Source: Paracoccaceae bacterium (GTDB lineage Bacteria > Pseudomonadota > Alphaproteobacteria > Rhodobacterales > Rhodobacteraceae). From it: DNA of 42,530 nucleotides. The DNA lies in NCBI GenBank assembly GCA_002709405.1, contig PAQV01000007.1, positions 104,578 to 147,107 on the forward strand, given 5' to 3'. This document shows, in pieces, positions 17,344-24,858 of the stretch; positions within the stretch are counted from its first letter, which is position 1; every line of letters starts with the position of its first letter. The translations under genes and the position numbers were made by a program. The notes below the pieces were generated by a model. That model was not told the DNA's origin, searched no databases, and was given only the letters and a program-made list of their open reading frames with translations.

Positions 17344-18957
17344 TTATGTGGCAGGTATGAACCGCGGAAGACGCCCCACGGCTTCCTTGAGAACATCGTT
17401 CAACCGGGCCTCGGCGGCAGCAACGCCTCCCTCTTCCGGGTCAATCGCCGTGATCAACCGAACCAGCCCGCTGTCCTCGCGACCGTCCAGAACCTTGCCC
17501 TTCAGCAGCTCCCACTTGGCCGTGAATTCCCCAGCCGTCCGCATACCGTTCTGTTCGAACCAGTAATAGACCAGCATCCGGGTCTCGCCCTTCTGGATGA
17601 TCACCCGGCTGTAGTCGAACGGGGTGATGGACATGCCCTCGGTGCTCAGACCCTCGGCCCGGGCGCGGGAGATCTCGGCGATTTCCCAGCCCCGGCTGGG
17701 CAGGCAGACCTCGGGGGAATGCACTGCGCTGTCAGATGAATCGCGGTACCAGACGAACAGCAGGTCGACCGAGGCCGTCGTGTTCGGCGAGGTCAGGATG
17801 ACGGAATGGAAATCGTCCGCTCCGATTGCCTGGGTGACCCGGTCATCGAAACTGCGGCGGGGGCCGGACTGCCATTGGCCCAGCTCCCTCGGGAACAGCA
17901 GGAAGGGCGTGCGTTCGGCCCAGACGGCGCGGCGCTCGGGAAGGGCCGTCATGGCGGCGGCCAGGGACAGGGTCACCAGCGCGGCCGAGATCAGCGCCAC
18001 CGACGGCTGCACCAGGCGCAGGCGCATCATCTGTTCCCCCAGCCCCGTCGTGTCCAGGTCCAGCGCGTCGATCAGCCCCGGCCGGTCGGGGCGCATCATC
18101 AGCATCACTTGCGCCAGGCCGAACAGCAGCAGGATGCACAGGATGAAGATCACCCAGCCTTCGAAGAAATGGGAAAAGCCCTCGATATGGGAGGGGCCCC
18201 AATGGTTCACGATCCAGCCGGCAATCGCGATCCGGATGGAATTCATCAGGACGGTGATGGGTGCCGCCGACAGCAGCAGGACCGCCTTGTGCCACATCGG
18301 CCCCTTGTAGAGGACGGCGAAGATGTAGCTGAAGCTCAGGATCGGGAACAGGTAGCGCAGGCCTGAACAGGCCTCGGCCACGTGCAGCTTCATCACGCCC
18401 AGGTCGATGACGTTGCCCAGCAGGTAGACCGGCACGTCGAGCCCTCTCAGGAAGGCCACGCCCAGTTCCGAGGACACGCCCTGCAGGTAGGTCGACAGCC
18501 CGTAATAGACCGACCCCGGCAACGGCAGCATGAAGACCAGGTGCAGGACCGGTGGCCAGAAATGCCGGCCCGTGGACCAGCCGAAACTGATCAGCAGCAT
18601 GGCCCCGGTCCAAAGGATCAGGGAATAGGCGACGAGGGCCGGGATCTCGATGACCTGGCCGGCCAGGGCGACGATCAGGGCCAGGGCCAGCAGCACGAGG
18701 CCGGGCCAGCGGTCGGGAATCGGTCCGGGACGTTCGGGGAAATCCTTCAGCTGGCGCAGGAACAGGAAGCCCGACAGGATCGGGATCAGCGGCCCGTGGC
18801 TGTATTCCGGCATCTGCCAGGCGGCCAAAAGAGCGGCCAGCCCGTCCTGGAAGAACAGCGCCGCGCCGAGCACCGCCGCGATCAGCCAGAAGATCCCCCA
18901 GCTGGCAAAGTCACCAAGCGCCTTCGGGATCCCGCCGAGGCTGTCGCTGTCCGACAT
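17344..18957 (-). CDS. Exosortase fused to EpsI domain (VPxPA-CTERM type, XrtD-like)
   Basis: A 537-residue integral membrane protein with two parts. Residues 1-290 hold about eight membrane segments and the exosortase transpeptidase motifs: Cys197 in VAEACSGLRYLFP, Arg242 in VLMNSIRIAIAGW and a histidine in SHFFEGWVIF (His263; His257 is the alternative). Residues about 320-530 form an EpsI-like domain with the signature HSPEVCLPSRGWEI. Exosortases cut C-terminal sorting signals and are found with exopolysaccharide genes. The fused form and the VPxPA-type substrate 930 bases away point to the XrtD class; the exact subtype is inferred. The start is the ATG at 18957. The gene stands alone, facing the beta-barrel gene and diverging from the small membrane-protein gene. 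Confidence 0.9.
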   Translation of the reverse strand: MSDSDSLGGIPKALGDFASWGIFWLIAAVLGAALFFQDGLAALLAAWQMPEYSHGPLIPILSGFLFLRQLKDFPERPGPIPDRWPGLVLLALALIVALAGQVIEIPALVAYSLILWTGAMLLISFGWSTGRHFWPPVLHLVFMLPLPGSVYYGLSTYLQGVSSELGVAFLRGLDVPVYLLGNVIDLGVMKLHVAEACSGLRYLFPILSFSYIFAVLYKGPMWHKAVLLLSAAPITVLMNSIRIAIAGWIVNHWGPSHIEGFSHFFEGWVIFILCILLLFGLAQVMLMMRPDRPGLIDALDLDTTGLGEQMMRLRLVQPSVALISAALVTLSLAAAMTALPERRAVWAERTPFLLFPRELGQWQSGPRRSFDDRVTQAIGADDFHSVILTSPNTTASVDLLFVWYRDSSDSAVHSPEVCLPSRGWEIAEISRARAEGLSTEGMSITPFDYSRVIIQKGETRMLVYYWFEQNGMRTAGEFTAKWELLKGKVLDGREDSGLVRLITAIDPEEGGVAAAEARLNDVLKEAVGRLPRFIPAT

Positions 18958-19280
18958 GAAACACCGTCCCCTGCCCGATGAAGCCAGTTGTGATCGCAGG
19001 GATTTCCCGTGCCAGGGATCTCTGCGCCTTCATAAACGTTAACGTCCCACCCCGGCGATGAAAACCATTCAACAGGGTTTCGCGTCATGACAATTCAGGG
19101 ATGAGCCATGTTCTGCGTAAAAACGAAATGGGTGCCTGTTGCTGTGCTTCCGTGAACCCGGGTGTCGTGAATTCCGGCCCTGTCAGAGAGTCACATTTCC
19201 GAAACAGAGGCGGGAATTCCTTGACGTTAGGGGTTTGGCAACCATTACCCTACACAATCCTGGGATCAGTGGGAGGAGAC
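18958..19280. promoter_or_regulatory. Divergent region between exosortase and small membrane protein
   Basis: 323 bases holding the promoters of both divergent genes. The start of the small membrane protein is preceded by a strong ribosome-binding site (GGGAGGAGAC just before 19281). No repeat, operator palindrome or clear -35/-10 pair could be assigned. Confidence 0.45.
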
Positions 19281-19541
19281 ATGGTCGTAGGAGCTTTGTT
19301 CTTTGGCGTGCTTTTTGGCGCAGCCGGACTTGGCCTGACCTTGTGGCTCGGGGGCGGGTGGCTGACTGCGCTCCTTGTTTATGTGGGGGTCGGGTTGGCG
19401 GTAACGCTTGGTGTTCTTTGCATCAATACCCTCTGGTCCCTGGTCGCGTCCCGGCTGGAACGTCAGGCCGATGACACGCACGACAGGCCCGAAACACTGG
19501 CAACGCGCGCCCATACGAACCCGAAAAGCGCGTCCGGATAG
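19281..19541 (+). CDS. Small two-helix membrane protein
   Basis: An 86-residue protein, not assigned to a known family. It consists of two hydrophobic segments (VVGALFFGVLFGAAGLGLTLWL and TALLVYVGVGLAVTLGVLCI) joined by a short glycine-rich turn, followed by a polar C-terminal tail. It is probably in the inner membrane with both ends on one side. The ATG at 19281 is chosen over upstream in-frame starts because of the GGAGGAGA ribosome-binding site five to six bases before it. It lies between the exosortase gene and the presumed sorting substrate, so a link to that system is possible but only from position. Confidence 0.6.
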   Translation: MVVGALFFGVLFGAAGLGLTLWLGGGWLTALLVYVGVGLAVTLGVLCINTLWSLVASRLERQADDTHDRPETLATRAHTNPKSASG

Positions 19542-19889
19542 GGTCAGGGCCTTGCCCGGCGAGTCTTAATAGCCCGGTAATGGCAAGGCAGACGCCCCGC
19601 CAAGCGTGCCGCGAGAGTCTATCGAAGACGCACATCCCGGGCGGCGAATCGAACACACGGGCAATTCCGGGACAATTCAGACCTGATCAAGCGGTCTGGG
19701 CTCAATCAGTGCAGGATGTCCCCCTTCCGTCTAAAATCTGCGCAACCCGCCTCAGGATTGCCGGATCGGATGTGCAGGAACGGCACATGCAGGTGTTGCC
19801 GCGTTGAAATCACAGAAAGCTATTCAATTTGGCCCAATTAACCTTTATGAAAAAATCAGATAGTTTTCTCAGTAAACAGGCTGGCACCC
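19542..19889. other. Intergenic region upstream of the sorting substrate gene
   Basis: 348 bases with no supported gene. The last 80 bases are A+T-rich and should contain the promoter of the gene at 19890. The ribosome-binding site of that gene is weak. Nothing else was recognised. Confidence 0.4.
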
Positions 19890-20558
19890 ATGCTCTCTTG
19901 GATCACGAAAGCAGTACCTTTGGCGTTTGCCGCCGCAATGGTACTTGGTACACCTTCCGCCGAAGCGGCAACCTTCGTTTCGACCGGTACCTGCACCGCG
20001 GGCACAGGCTCGGATGTGACGGCAAGCGGCGGCAACGCGGATGCCTGCTTTGGCGCGGCCCGGACGCTTGTGCGCCGCGGCGACCTGAACACCTCGACCT
20101 ATGCGGAAAGCTGGCGTTCGGCCAAGGAGACCGACCCCGGCCTCTTCGGCTACACCGATTATTCGTTCTGGGGCAGCGCCAACCGTGGCGGCCCGAACTC
20201 GGTCGAACTGACCAGCAACCGCAGCCGCACCGAGGGCACCTGGTCGGTTGATGCCGGCGCCTTCGACTCGGTCCTGCGCATCGTCGTCATCCTGACCACC
20301 GCCACCAAGTCGACCGCCTATCTCTTCGAGAACCCGGCCGAGATCACCGGCGGCACCTGGAGCACCGCAGCCTTCGCCGGCGTCCTGCTGGGCGGCAAGC
20401 CTCTGACCGACGTGGTCATCTACACCAGCGGCCTGGCCCCGATCCCGGTTCCGGCCGGCGCGGTCCTGCTGCTGAGCGGCGTTGGCGCCTTCGGCTTCAT
20501 GTCGCGTCGCAAGAAGCGGCGGGAAGCAGACGCTGCGGCCGAACCCGCAGCCGCCTGA
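19890..20558 (+). CDS. Secreted protein with VPxPA-CTERM-like sorting signal
   Basis: A 222-residue exported protein and probable exosortase substrate. The signal peptide is MLSWITKAVPLAFAAAMVLG with cleavage after SAEA, near residue 26. The middle is a small beta-rich domain with one pair of cysteines (STGTCTAG and DACFGA) that could form a disulfide. The C-terminus carries the tripartite sorting signal: IPVPAG, then a hydrophobic helix VLLLSGVGAFGFM, then the basic cluster SRRKKRR near residue 205. The motif is VPA rather than the full VPLPA consensus. The tail after the basic cluster is unusually long (EADAAAEPAAA). Such proteins are cut by the exosortase and released or anchored at the surface. 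A strong hairpin terminator follows the stop. Confidence 0.85.
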   Translation: MLSWITKAVPLAFAAAMVLGTPSAEAATFVSTGTCTAGTGSDVTASGGNADACFGAARTLVRRGDLNTSTYAESWRSAKETDPGLFGYTDYSFWGSANRGGPNSVELTSNRSRTEGTWSVDAGAFDSVLRIVVILTTATKSTAYLFENPAEITGGTWSTAAFAGVLLGGKPLTDVVIYTSGLAPIPVPAGAVLLLSGVGAFGFMSRRKKRREADAAAEPAAA

Positions 20559-20577
20559 CAGCACCGACATTCGGATT

Positions 20578-20614
20578 GAAGAAGGGCCCGGAGCATCGCT
20601 CCGGGCCCTTCTTC
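20578..20614 (+). terminator. Strong hairpin between convergent genes
   Basis: A perfect 17-base stem (GAAGAAGGGCCCGGAGC with its complement) closes a three-base ATC loop, 20 bases after the stop of the sorting-substrate gene. The inverted A/T-rich ends make it usable on both strands. It separates the polysaccharide genes from the leftward par genes. Confidence 0.85.
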
Positions 20615-20628
20615 GTTGCCACCCCGAA

Positions 20629-20650
20629 AAAATTGCCAATTGGCAATTTT
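20629..20650. promoter_or_regulatory. 22-bp perfect palindrome at the end of parB
   Basis: AAAATTGCCAA followed directly by its complement, a perfect 22-base palindrome ending two bases before the parB stop codon. Read on the parB strand it is a short hairpin (stem AAAATTGCC, loop AATT) followed by six T in all, which fits an intrinsic terminator. A palindrome next to parB can also be a ParB-binding centromere site. The terminator reading is the simpler one. Confidence 0.6.
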
Positions 20651-20652
20651 CC

Positions 20653-21663
20653 TCAGCCGTCCTGGAAATAGTCATCCAGGGCCGCGCCGATCACCGCTTC
20701 GGCCTCGTCACGGGACACGCCCTTGGGCACCTCGATGACCAGCTTGGCGCCCTTGCGACGGACGGCGACCTCGCCCCCCTGCCCTTCTGAGCCTGCTTCA
20801 CCGGACATCGACTCGACGGCCGGCTTTGGCGGCGCCGCAGCCGCCTTGAGCAAAGATACCACGTCTGGTGCGGCGACCCCTGCCCCGCCCGACTGACGAC
20901 GCGCTTGCTGATCCGCAGCAATGGCCCTCGCCGCCTCCAGCACCGTCTCGCGCGTCGCCTCATCTGCCAGCAGCGGCTTCAGCACCCGCGCGTGCAGCTC
21001 GCGGATATCGTGCATTGAGGAAAAGGCCCCGATGATCTCGTCCGGCAGCCGGGCCAGCGCCAGGTAGCGCGACAGCCAGCTTTCCGACACCTCCAGCCGC
21101 GCCGCCATCGTCTTCTGGCGGCCGCCATAATAGAGCTCGATCGCCTCGGCATAGTCCCGCGCCCGCTCGTAATCCGAGATGTCCAGGCGGTCCCGGTTCT
21201 CGATGTCGGCCAGGCGAAAGGCCTCTTCGTCCGTCATGTCGCGGACTTCGACCAGGTAGCGGAACTGCGGATAATTGTTGGCCCTCAGCCAGCTCACCGC
21301 GAAATGGCGCCGGGCCCCGCAGATCACCTCGTAGTCGTGATCCTCTCCGCTCAGGCGTCGCACCACGGCCGGGAATTCCTGGCGGCCCTGCGCCCGGATC
21401 CCGTCGATCAGGTCGCGGCAATTGTCCTCGGTCAGCAGGCTGTATTCGCGGTTGTGGCGCGCCCACATGCGGCAACGCTCGGGGTCGATCCAGTGCAGGA
21501 CCTTCTCCTCCCGCTCGCCTGCCACGCGCTCTCCAAGCGCCGTGGAGCGCCGCAGGAAACGGGCCCGCCCGGCAGGTTCCGCCCTGCCCTCCCCGCGCTC
21601 CTCTGGCGCGTCCAGCCCCGACAGCACGTCGTCGAAGATCGCATCATGTTTCTTGCGGCTCAC
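20653..21663 (-). CDS. parB: Plasmid partition protein ParB
   Basis: A 336-residue ParB-family centromere-binding protein. The N-terminal ParB/Sulfiredoxin-like domain includes LIDGIRAQGRQEFPAVVRRL and the CTP-binding arginine motif GARRHFAVSWLRA (about residues 120-132). It is followed by LADIENRDRLDISDYERARDY and a helix-turn-helix (KTMAARLEVSESWLSRYLALA) at about 180-205. The C-terminal part is Ala-rich and ends in a putative dimer domain with a basic patch. The start is a GTG whose GTGA overlaps the parA stop by four bases, so the two are translationally coupled. It is of the large plasmid ParB type, not the chromosomal one. Together with ParA it should place plasmid copies in both daughter cells. 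Confidence 0.92.
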   Translation of the reverse strand: MSRKKHDAIFDDVLSGLDAPEERGEGRAEPAGRARFLRRSTALGERVAGEREEKVLHWIDPERCRMWARHNREYSLLTEDNCRDLIDGIRAQGRQEFPAVVRRLSGEDHDYEVICGARRHFAVSWLRANNYPQFRYLVEVRDMTDEEAFRLADIENRDRLDISDYERARDYAEAIELYYGGRQKTMAARLEVSESWLSRYLALARLPDEIIGAFSSMHDIRELHARVLKPLLADEATRETVLEAARAIAADQQARRQSGGAGVAAPDVVSLLKAAAAPPKPAVESMSGEAGSEGQGGEVAVRRKGAKLVIEVPKGVSRDEAEAVIGAALDDYFQDG

Positions 21664-22859
21664 AGCAGCCCCTCCCGTCGCAGTGCCTCGTGGTGGCTTG
21701 GCCAGGTCTTGCGCACCAGGATCTCCAGCTCGCGGCCCACGGCGTCCAGGTACGCCCGGCAGCGCTTGTGGGTCTCGGTCCGCGTCGCGGCCCCGGTCAG
21801 CTCGTAGACCGTCGCGAGGTTCGCCGTGGCATTGTCGATCTCGGCGCTGTCCTTCAGCACCGCCTGCATCAGGTCCTGCGGAAACACCGCCTGCATCATC
21901 CGATGGATCGCCTGGTGCGCCGACTTGGTGTCGCTCATCTTGGTGACCAGGATCTTGACGAAGGCATAGTCACGCTCGCCGCCATGGCGCGCCAGTTCCT
22001 CCAGGGTCGAGGTCATCATCCGCAGGAAATGCGCCGTCGAGCCGAAGTCGATGTTGCTGGGCGGAGCAGGGATCAGCAGCGCATCGGCGGCCCGCAGCAC
22101 CGACAGCGAGATCATGCCCAGGGCAGGGGGGGGATCCATGATGATGATGTCAAAGAGATCCCGAATGGAGTCGATCCCCTCGCGCAGCCGGTCCAGCACG
22201 AAGCTGCTGTCGCGGGCCATCCGGGCGGCGAATTCGTACTCGGCATCGTACAGTCCCAGGTTCGCCGGGATCAGCGCGATGTTCGGCCAGTAGGTCGCCC
22301 GCAGCGCATAGTTCAGCGTCTGCGGCCCGCCGTGGCGGAAGAAGGGATAGAGCGTGTCCTCGTCCTCTTCGACATCCACGTCCGGGTTCAGCCCGAAGAT
22401 CGAGGTGGTCGAGGCCTGGCTGTCGCAGTCGATTACGCACACCCGGTAGCCCTTCAGGGCGAAGTACTGGGCCATGTGGCAGGTCAGGGTCGACTTGCCG
22501 ACGCCGCCCTTGAAGGACTGGATCGACAGGACCATGGCCGGATCGTCGGTCGCGCGGTGGGGCAGGGTGCCGAAGACCTCGCGCATGCGGTTGACCTCGG
22601 CCAGGGAATAGCCCTGTCGCCGATTGGTCTTGGGATCCTTTTCCGGCTCGGGCAGACGGCCGTCGCCTTCCGCGTCGCGGATCAGTTTCTCGCTGCGCCC
22701 GACCATTTCGGCGGCGGTCCGGACGTTGAATCGCAGCTCCAGTTTCTTGCTGCGGTCCTGGGCGAAGACACGGTCTCGGAGCCGGTTGATCACGGTCTCG
22801 GAGCGTCCGGCCAGCTCCTCGAATTCCGTCATGGTGACTGGGGGAAGAATGCTGTCCAT
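21660..22859 (-). CDS. parA: Plasmid partition ATPase ParA
   Basis: A 399-residue ParA-type ATPase of the large (type Ia) class. Its N-terminal MerR-like helix-turn-helix region (AAEMVGRSEKLIRDAEGDGR, then RRQGYSLAEVNRMREVFG) spans about residues 45-100 and would let it repress its own promoter. The ATPase core has the deviant Walker A motif QSFKGGVGKSTLTCHMA at about 114-130, the Walker A' CVIDCDSQAST and the Walker B FDIIIMDPPPALG. The start is the ATG at 22859. It is the first gene of the parAB operon and diverges from rep across about 610 bases that carry the origin. This layout is common in Rhodobacterales plasmids. Confidence 0.93.
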   Translation of the reverse strand: MDSILPPVTMTEFEELAGRSETVINRLRDRVFAQDRSKKLELRFNVRTAAEMVGRSEKLIRDAEGDGRLPEPEKDPKTNRRQGYSLAEVNRMREVFGTLPHRATDDPAMVLSIQSFKGGVGKSTLTCHMAQYFALKGYRVCVIDCDSQASTTSIFGLNPDVDVEEDEDTLYPFFRHGGPQTLNYALRATYWPNIALIPANLGLYDAEYEFAARMARDSSFVLDRLREGIDSIRDLFDIIIMDPPPALGMISLSVLRAADALLIPAPPSNIDFGSTAHFLRMMTSTLEELARHGGERDYAFVKILVTKMSDTKSAHQAIHRMMQAVFPQDLMQAVLKDSAEIDNATANLATVYELTGAATRTETHKRCRAYLDAVGRELEILVRKTWPSHHEALRREGLL

Positions 22860-23195
22860 ACTGGGCCTCGTACTGCTCGCGCCGAATCATGACGCCCGCA
22901 GGCGATGATCTCAAGTCCAGAGTTTTCATTCCGCGCGGCCGTGGTGCGCTTTTTCGCCCTTCAGGCGCGAAAAAGCGGAAGTCTTCGCAAAAAGTCTTTC
23001 GATTCGGAAATCTCGTCTGAAAAGGGGGCTTTTCAGAACGGACCACAGGCACGCACCATGGAAGGGAAGCGCTGTCCCGGGCCAGAGTCCTTACCCCCCA
23101 AAATCCAGAAAAAAGAACCCAAAGGATTCGGATTCTTAGATTCTCTTGTTCGCGCGACGCAACACAATGATAACAAATGATAACTTCCAACCAGA
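22860..23195. other. parA-rep intergenic region, origin side
   Basis: 336 bases without a supported gene. It contains the promoter side of parAB, the inverted repeat at 22947-22977 and an A+T-rich stretch at about 23095-23190 with a direct repeat TGATAAC at 23168 and 23178. The A+T-rich stretch next to the iterons is where duplex opening would be expected. No perfect DnaA box was seen. Confidence 0.5.
22947..22977. promoter_or_regulatory. Inverted repeat upstream of parA (candidate operator or centromere)
   Basis: Two perfect 11-base arms, CGCTTTTTCGC at 22947-22957 and its complement at 22967-22977, separated by nine bases. It lies about 90 bases upstream of the parA start. In plasmids of this type the site could be the ParA operator or the ParB-binding parS, or a hairpin in the parAB leader. 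Which of these it is cannot be told from sequence. Confidence 0.5.
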
Positions 23196-23442
23196 CTTAC
23201 TTATCGGGTGGCAATCCTTACATCCTGGGGTGTTTTGGCGTACGTTTCGGGTGGGCTGGCGTTACGGATCGGGTGGGGCCCTGTCCTTACTTTTCGGGAT
23301 GGCGTTTCCGCCCCCTCCGGGCGCCCCAGAAGCGGCCTGTTTTCCGGCGGGCTTCGCCAAGGGGCGCGTGATGCCTTACTTTTCGGGATCCCCTCGATCT
23401 TGCCCGCTCCGCGGGGGCTTCGTACCATTACATCCAAACGGG
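23196..23442 (+). repeat. Iteron array, candidate plasmid origin (oriV)
   Basis: Degenerate repeats with a TTAC core followed by TCGGGT or TCGGGA begin at 23197 (TTACTTATCGGGT), 23218 (TTACATCCTGGGG), 23240 (GTACGTTTCGGGT), 23262 (TTACGGATCGGGT) and 23287 (TTACTTTTCGGGA). A sixth, identical to the fifth over 14 bases, lies at 23376, and a weaker one at 23428. The first five are spaced 21, 22, 22 and 25 bases, about two helical turns, as Rep-binding iterons are. They lie directly upstream of the rep gene, with an A+T-rich stretch on their left. Confidence 0.8.
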
Positions 23443-23471
23443 CAGACGTAAGACACACGACAAGAACACAC

Positions 23472-24572
23472 ATGGCGCGAGCGAAGAAAGCGAAGCCGGC
23501 CACCTACAGGACCCTGGACGCGCGTCCCAATGCCGAGAGCCTCGTCAAACCCGGCGAGCTCGTCGACCTGGTGGAAGTGACGCCCCTGACCCTGGTGGAC
23601 CGGCGCATCTACAACCAGCTGCTGGAGCAGGCCTGGGATGCGATCGACAAGCCGGTCACCCACGTGGTGGCCAAGGCCTCGTTGCGCGGCAGCCACAATT
23701 CCAACGACCGGATCGGCGAGTCGATCGAACGGCTGATGACGGCGATCGTCCGCGTGGCGGTGACCCGCGATGGCGAGCGGGCGATCGAGCGGGTGCAATT
23801 GCTGGGCGGCAACCTCGAGGTCGAGCGGCGCGACGGTCTGCTGGAATACGAGATCCCGGCGCGGCTGCGGCGGATCATCAAGGACAGCACGGTCTTTGCC
23901 CGGCTGCAGCGCGAGGTGATGTTCGCGCTGACGTCGAAATACGCGCTGACGCTTTACGAGATGGTGCAGAAGCGGGGCAACCTGTCGTGGCGCTCGTCGG
24001 ACCGGTTCACGGTGGACGAACTGCGCGGCATCCTCGGCGTGCCCAAGGGCAAGCTGACCACCTGGTCGAACCTCAAGCTGCGGGCGATCACGCCGGCGGT
24101 GGCCGAGGTCAGCCAGCTGTCGGATTACATCGTCGAGATCGAGCCGATCAAGACCGGGCGCAGCGTGACCCATGTGGAGCTGCGCTGGTGGAAGAAGGAC
24201 AGCGCGGGGCAGGGGGATGCCGCCCGCACGCTGAGCTTCGCCAAGCCCGGCCGCAAGGCCAAGCGGTCCGGCACGGCCGAGCCCGAGGCCAAACCCACGC
24301 CCCGCCCGGTGCCCGACACTGCCGCTTCAAAAGCGCCAGCCCAAACCGTGGCGCCCCCCAAGGCCAAACCCCGCCCGGCCCGTATGGCCCGGGTGGGCCC
24401 GGCGCTCGACAGCGAAACCTACGACACCGCCCGCCTGCGCTACCCGGGCTACGACATCTACTTCGTCGAGGCCGAATGGCGCGCCTGGTCCAAGGGCAAA
24501 TCCGCCCCCACCGACCCGGATCGGGCGTTCCTGGCCTTCTTCCGAAAATATGCCGAGGCGCATCCTCTATGA
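23472..24572 (+). CDS. Plasmid replication initiator (Rep_3/RepB type)
   Basis: A 366-residue initiator of the iteron-binding Rep_3 type as found on Rhodobacterales plasmids. It begins MARAKKAKPATYRTLDARPN. Two winged-helix parts follow: LVDRRIYNQLLEQAWDAI to NDRIGESIERLMTAIVRV near residues 35-95, and FALTSKYALTLYEMVQKR with DELRGILGVPKGKLTTWSNLK near 150-205. A Pro/Ala/Lys-rich linker spans about 250-310. A C-terminal segment RLRYPGYDIYFVEAEWRAW resembles one seen in related initiators. The frame is open back to 23208, through the iterons, but the ATG at 23472 matches the family N-terminus and keeps the iterons outside the gene. It should bind the upstream iterons and start replication. Confidence 0.88.
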   Translation: MARAKKAKPATYRTLDARPNAESLVKPGELVDLVEVTPLTLVDRRIYNQLLEQAWDAIDKPVTHVVAKASLRGSHNSNDRIGESIERLMTAIVRVAVTRDGERAIERVQLLGGNLEVERRDGLLEYEIPARLRRIIKDSTVFARLQREVMFALTSKYALTLYEMVQKRGNLSWRSSDRFTVDELRGILGVPKGKLTTWSNLKLRAITPAVAEVSQLSDYIVEIEPIKTGRSVTHVELRWWKKDSAGQGDAARTLSFAKPGRKAKRSGTAEPEAKPTPRPVPDTAASKAPAQTVAPPKAKPRPARMARVGPALDSETYDTARLRYPGYDIYFVEAEWRAWSKGKSAPTDPDRAFLAFFRKYAEAHPL

Positions 24573-24858
24573 GGATGTGATTTGAAAGAGTGTGGGGCTC
24601 TGGACTGGAACTACGTTCCGAGTGCGCGTTTATTGATCTGTCACGCAATGTGAAGCGTGTGGGGGCGTCATTGCCAGCTTTGTTCAAACGATGATCTTGC
24701 CTGCACGCTCAACCTTGCGGCATGTCGTGATGCAGAGCAGGCATCTCCACCTCTGACTTGCACGCTCTTATGGAAATTGGCTGAATTTCTTGGATCACAT
24801 GGCTGGGGATTTCTTGGCTTCTGGCAGACTATTTTAGAGAATAGGAAAGCAGTTTTTG
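24573..24858. other. Intergenic region after rep
   Basis: 286 bases of lower G+C content between rep and the GT4 gene. No gene, tRNA or clear terminator is visible. The promoter of the glycosyltransferase gene should lie near its right end. Confidence 0.35.

Noticed and set aside
23208-23471. N-terminal extension of the rep gene
   Set aside because: The frame is open, but it would include the iterons and the translation does not resemble initiator N-termini; the ATG at 23472 does.
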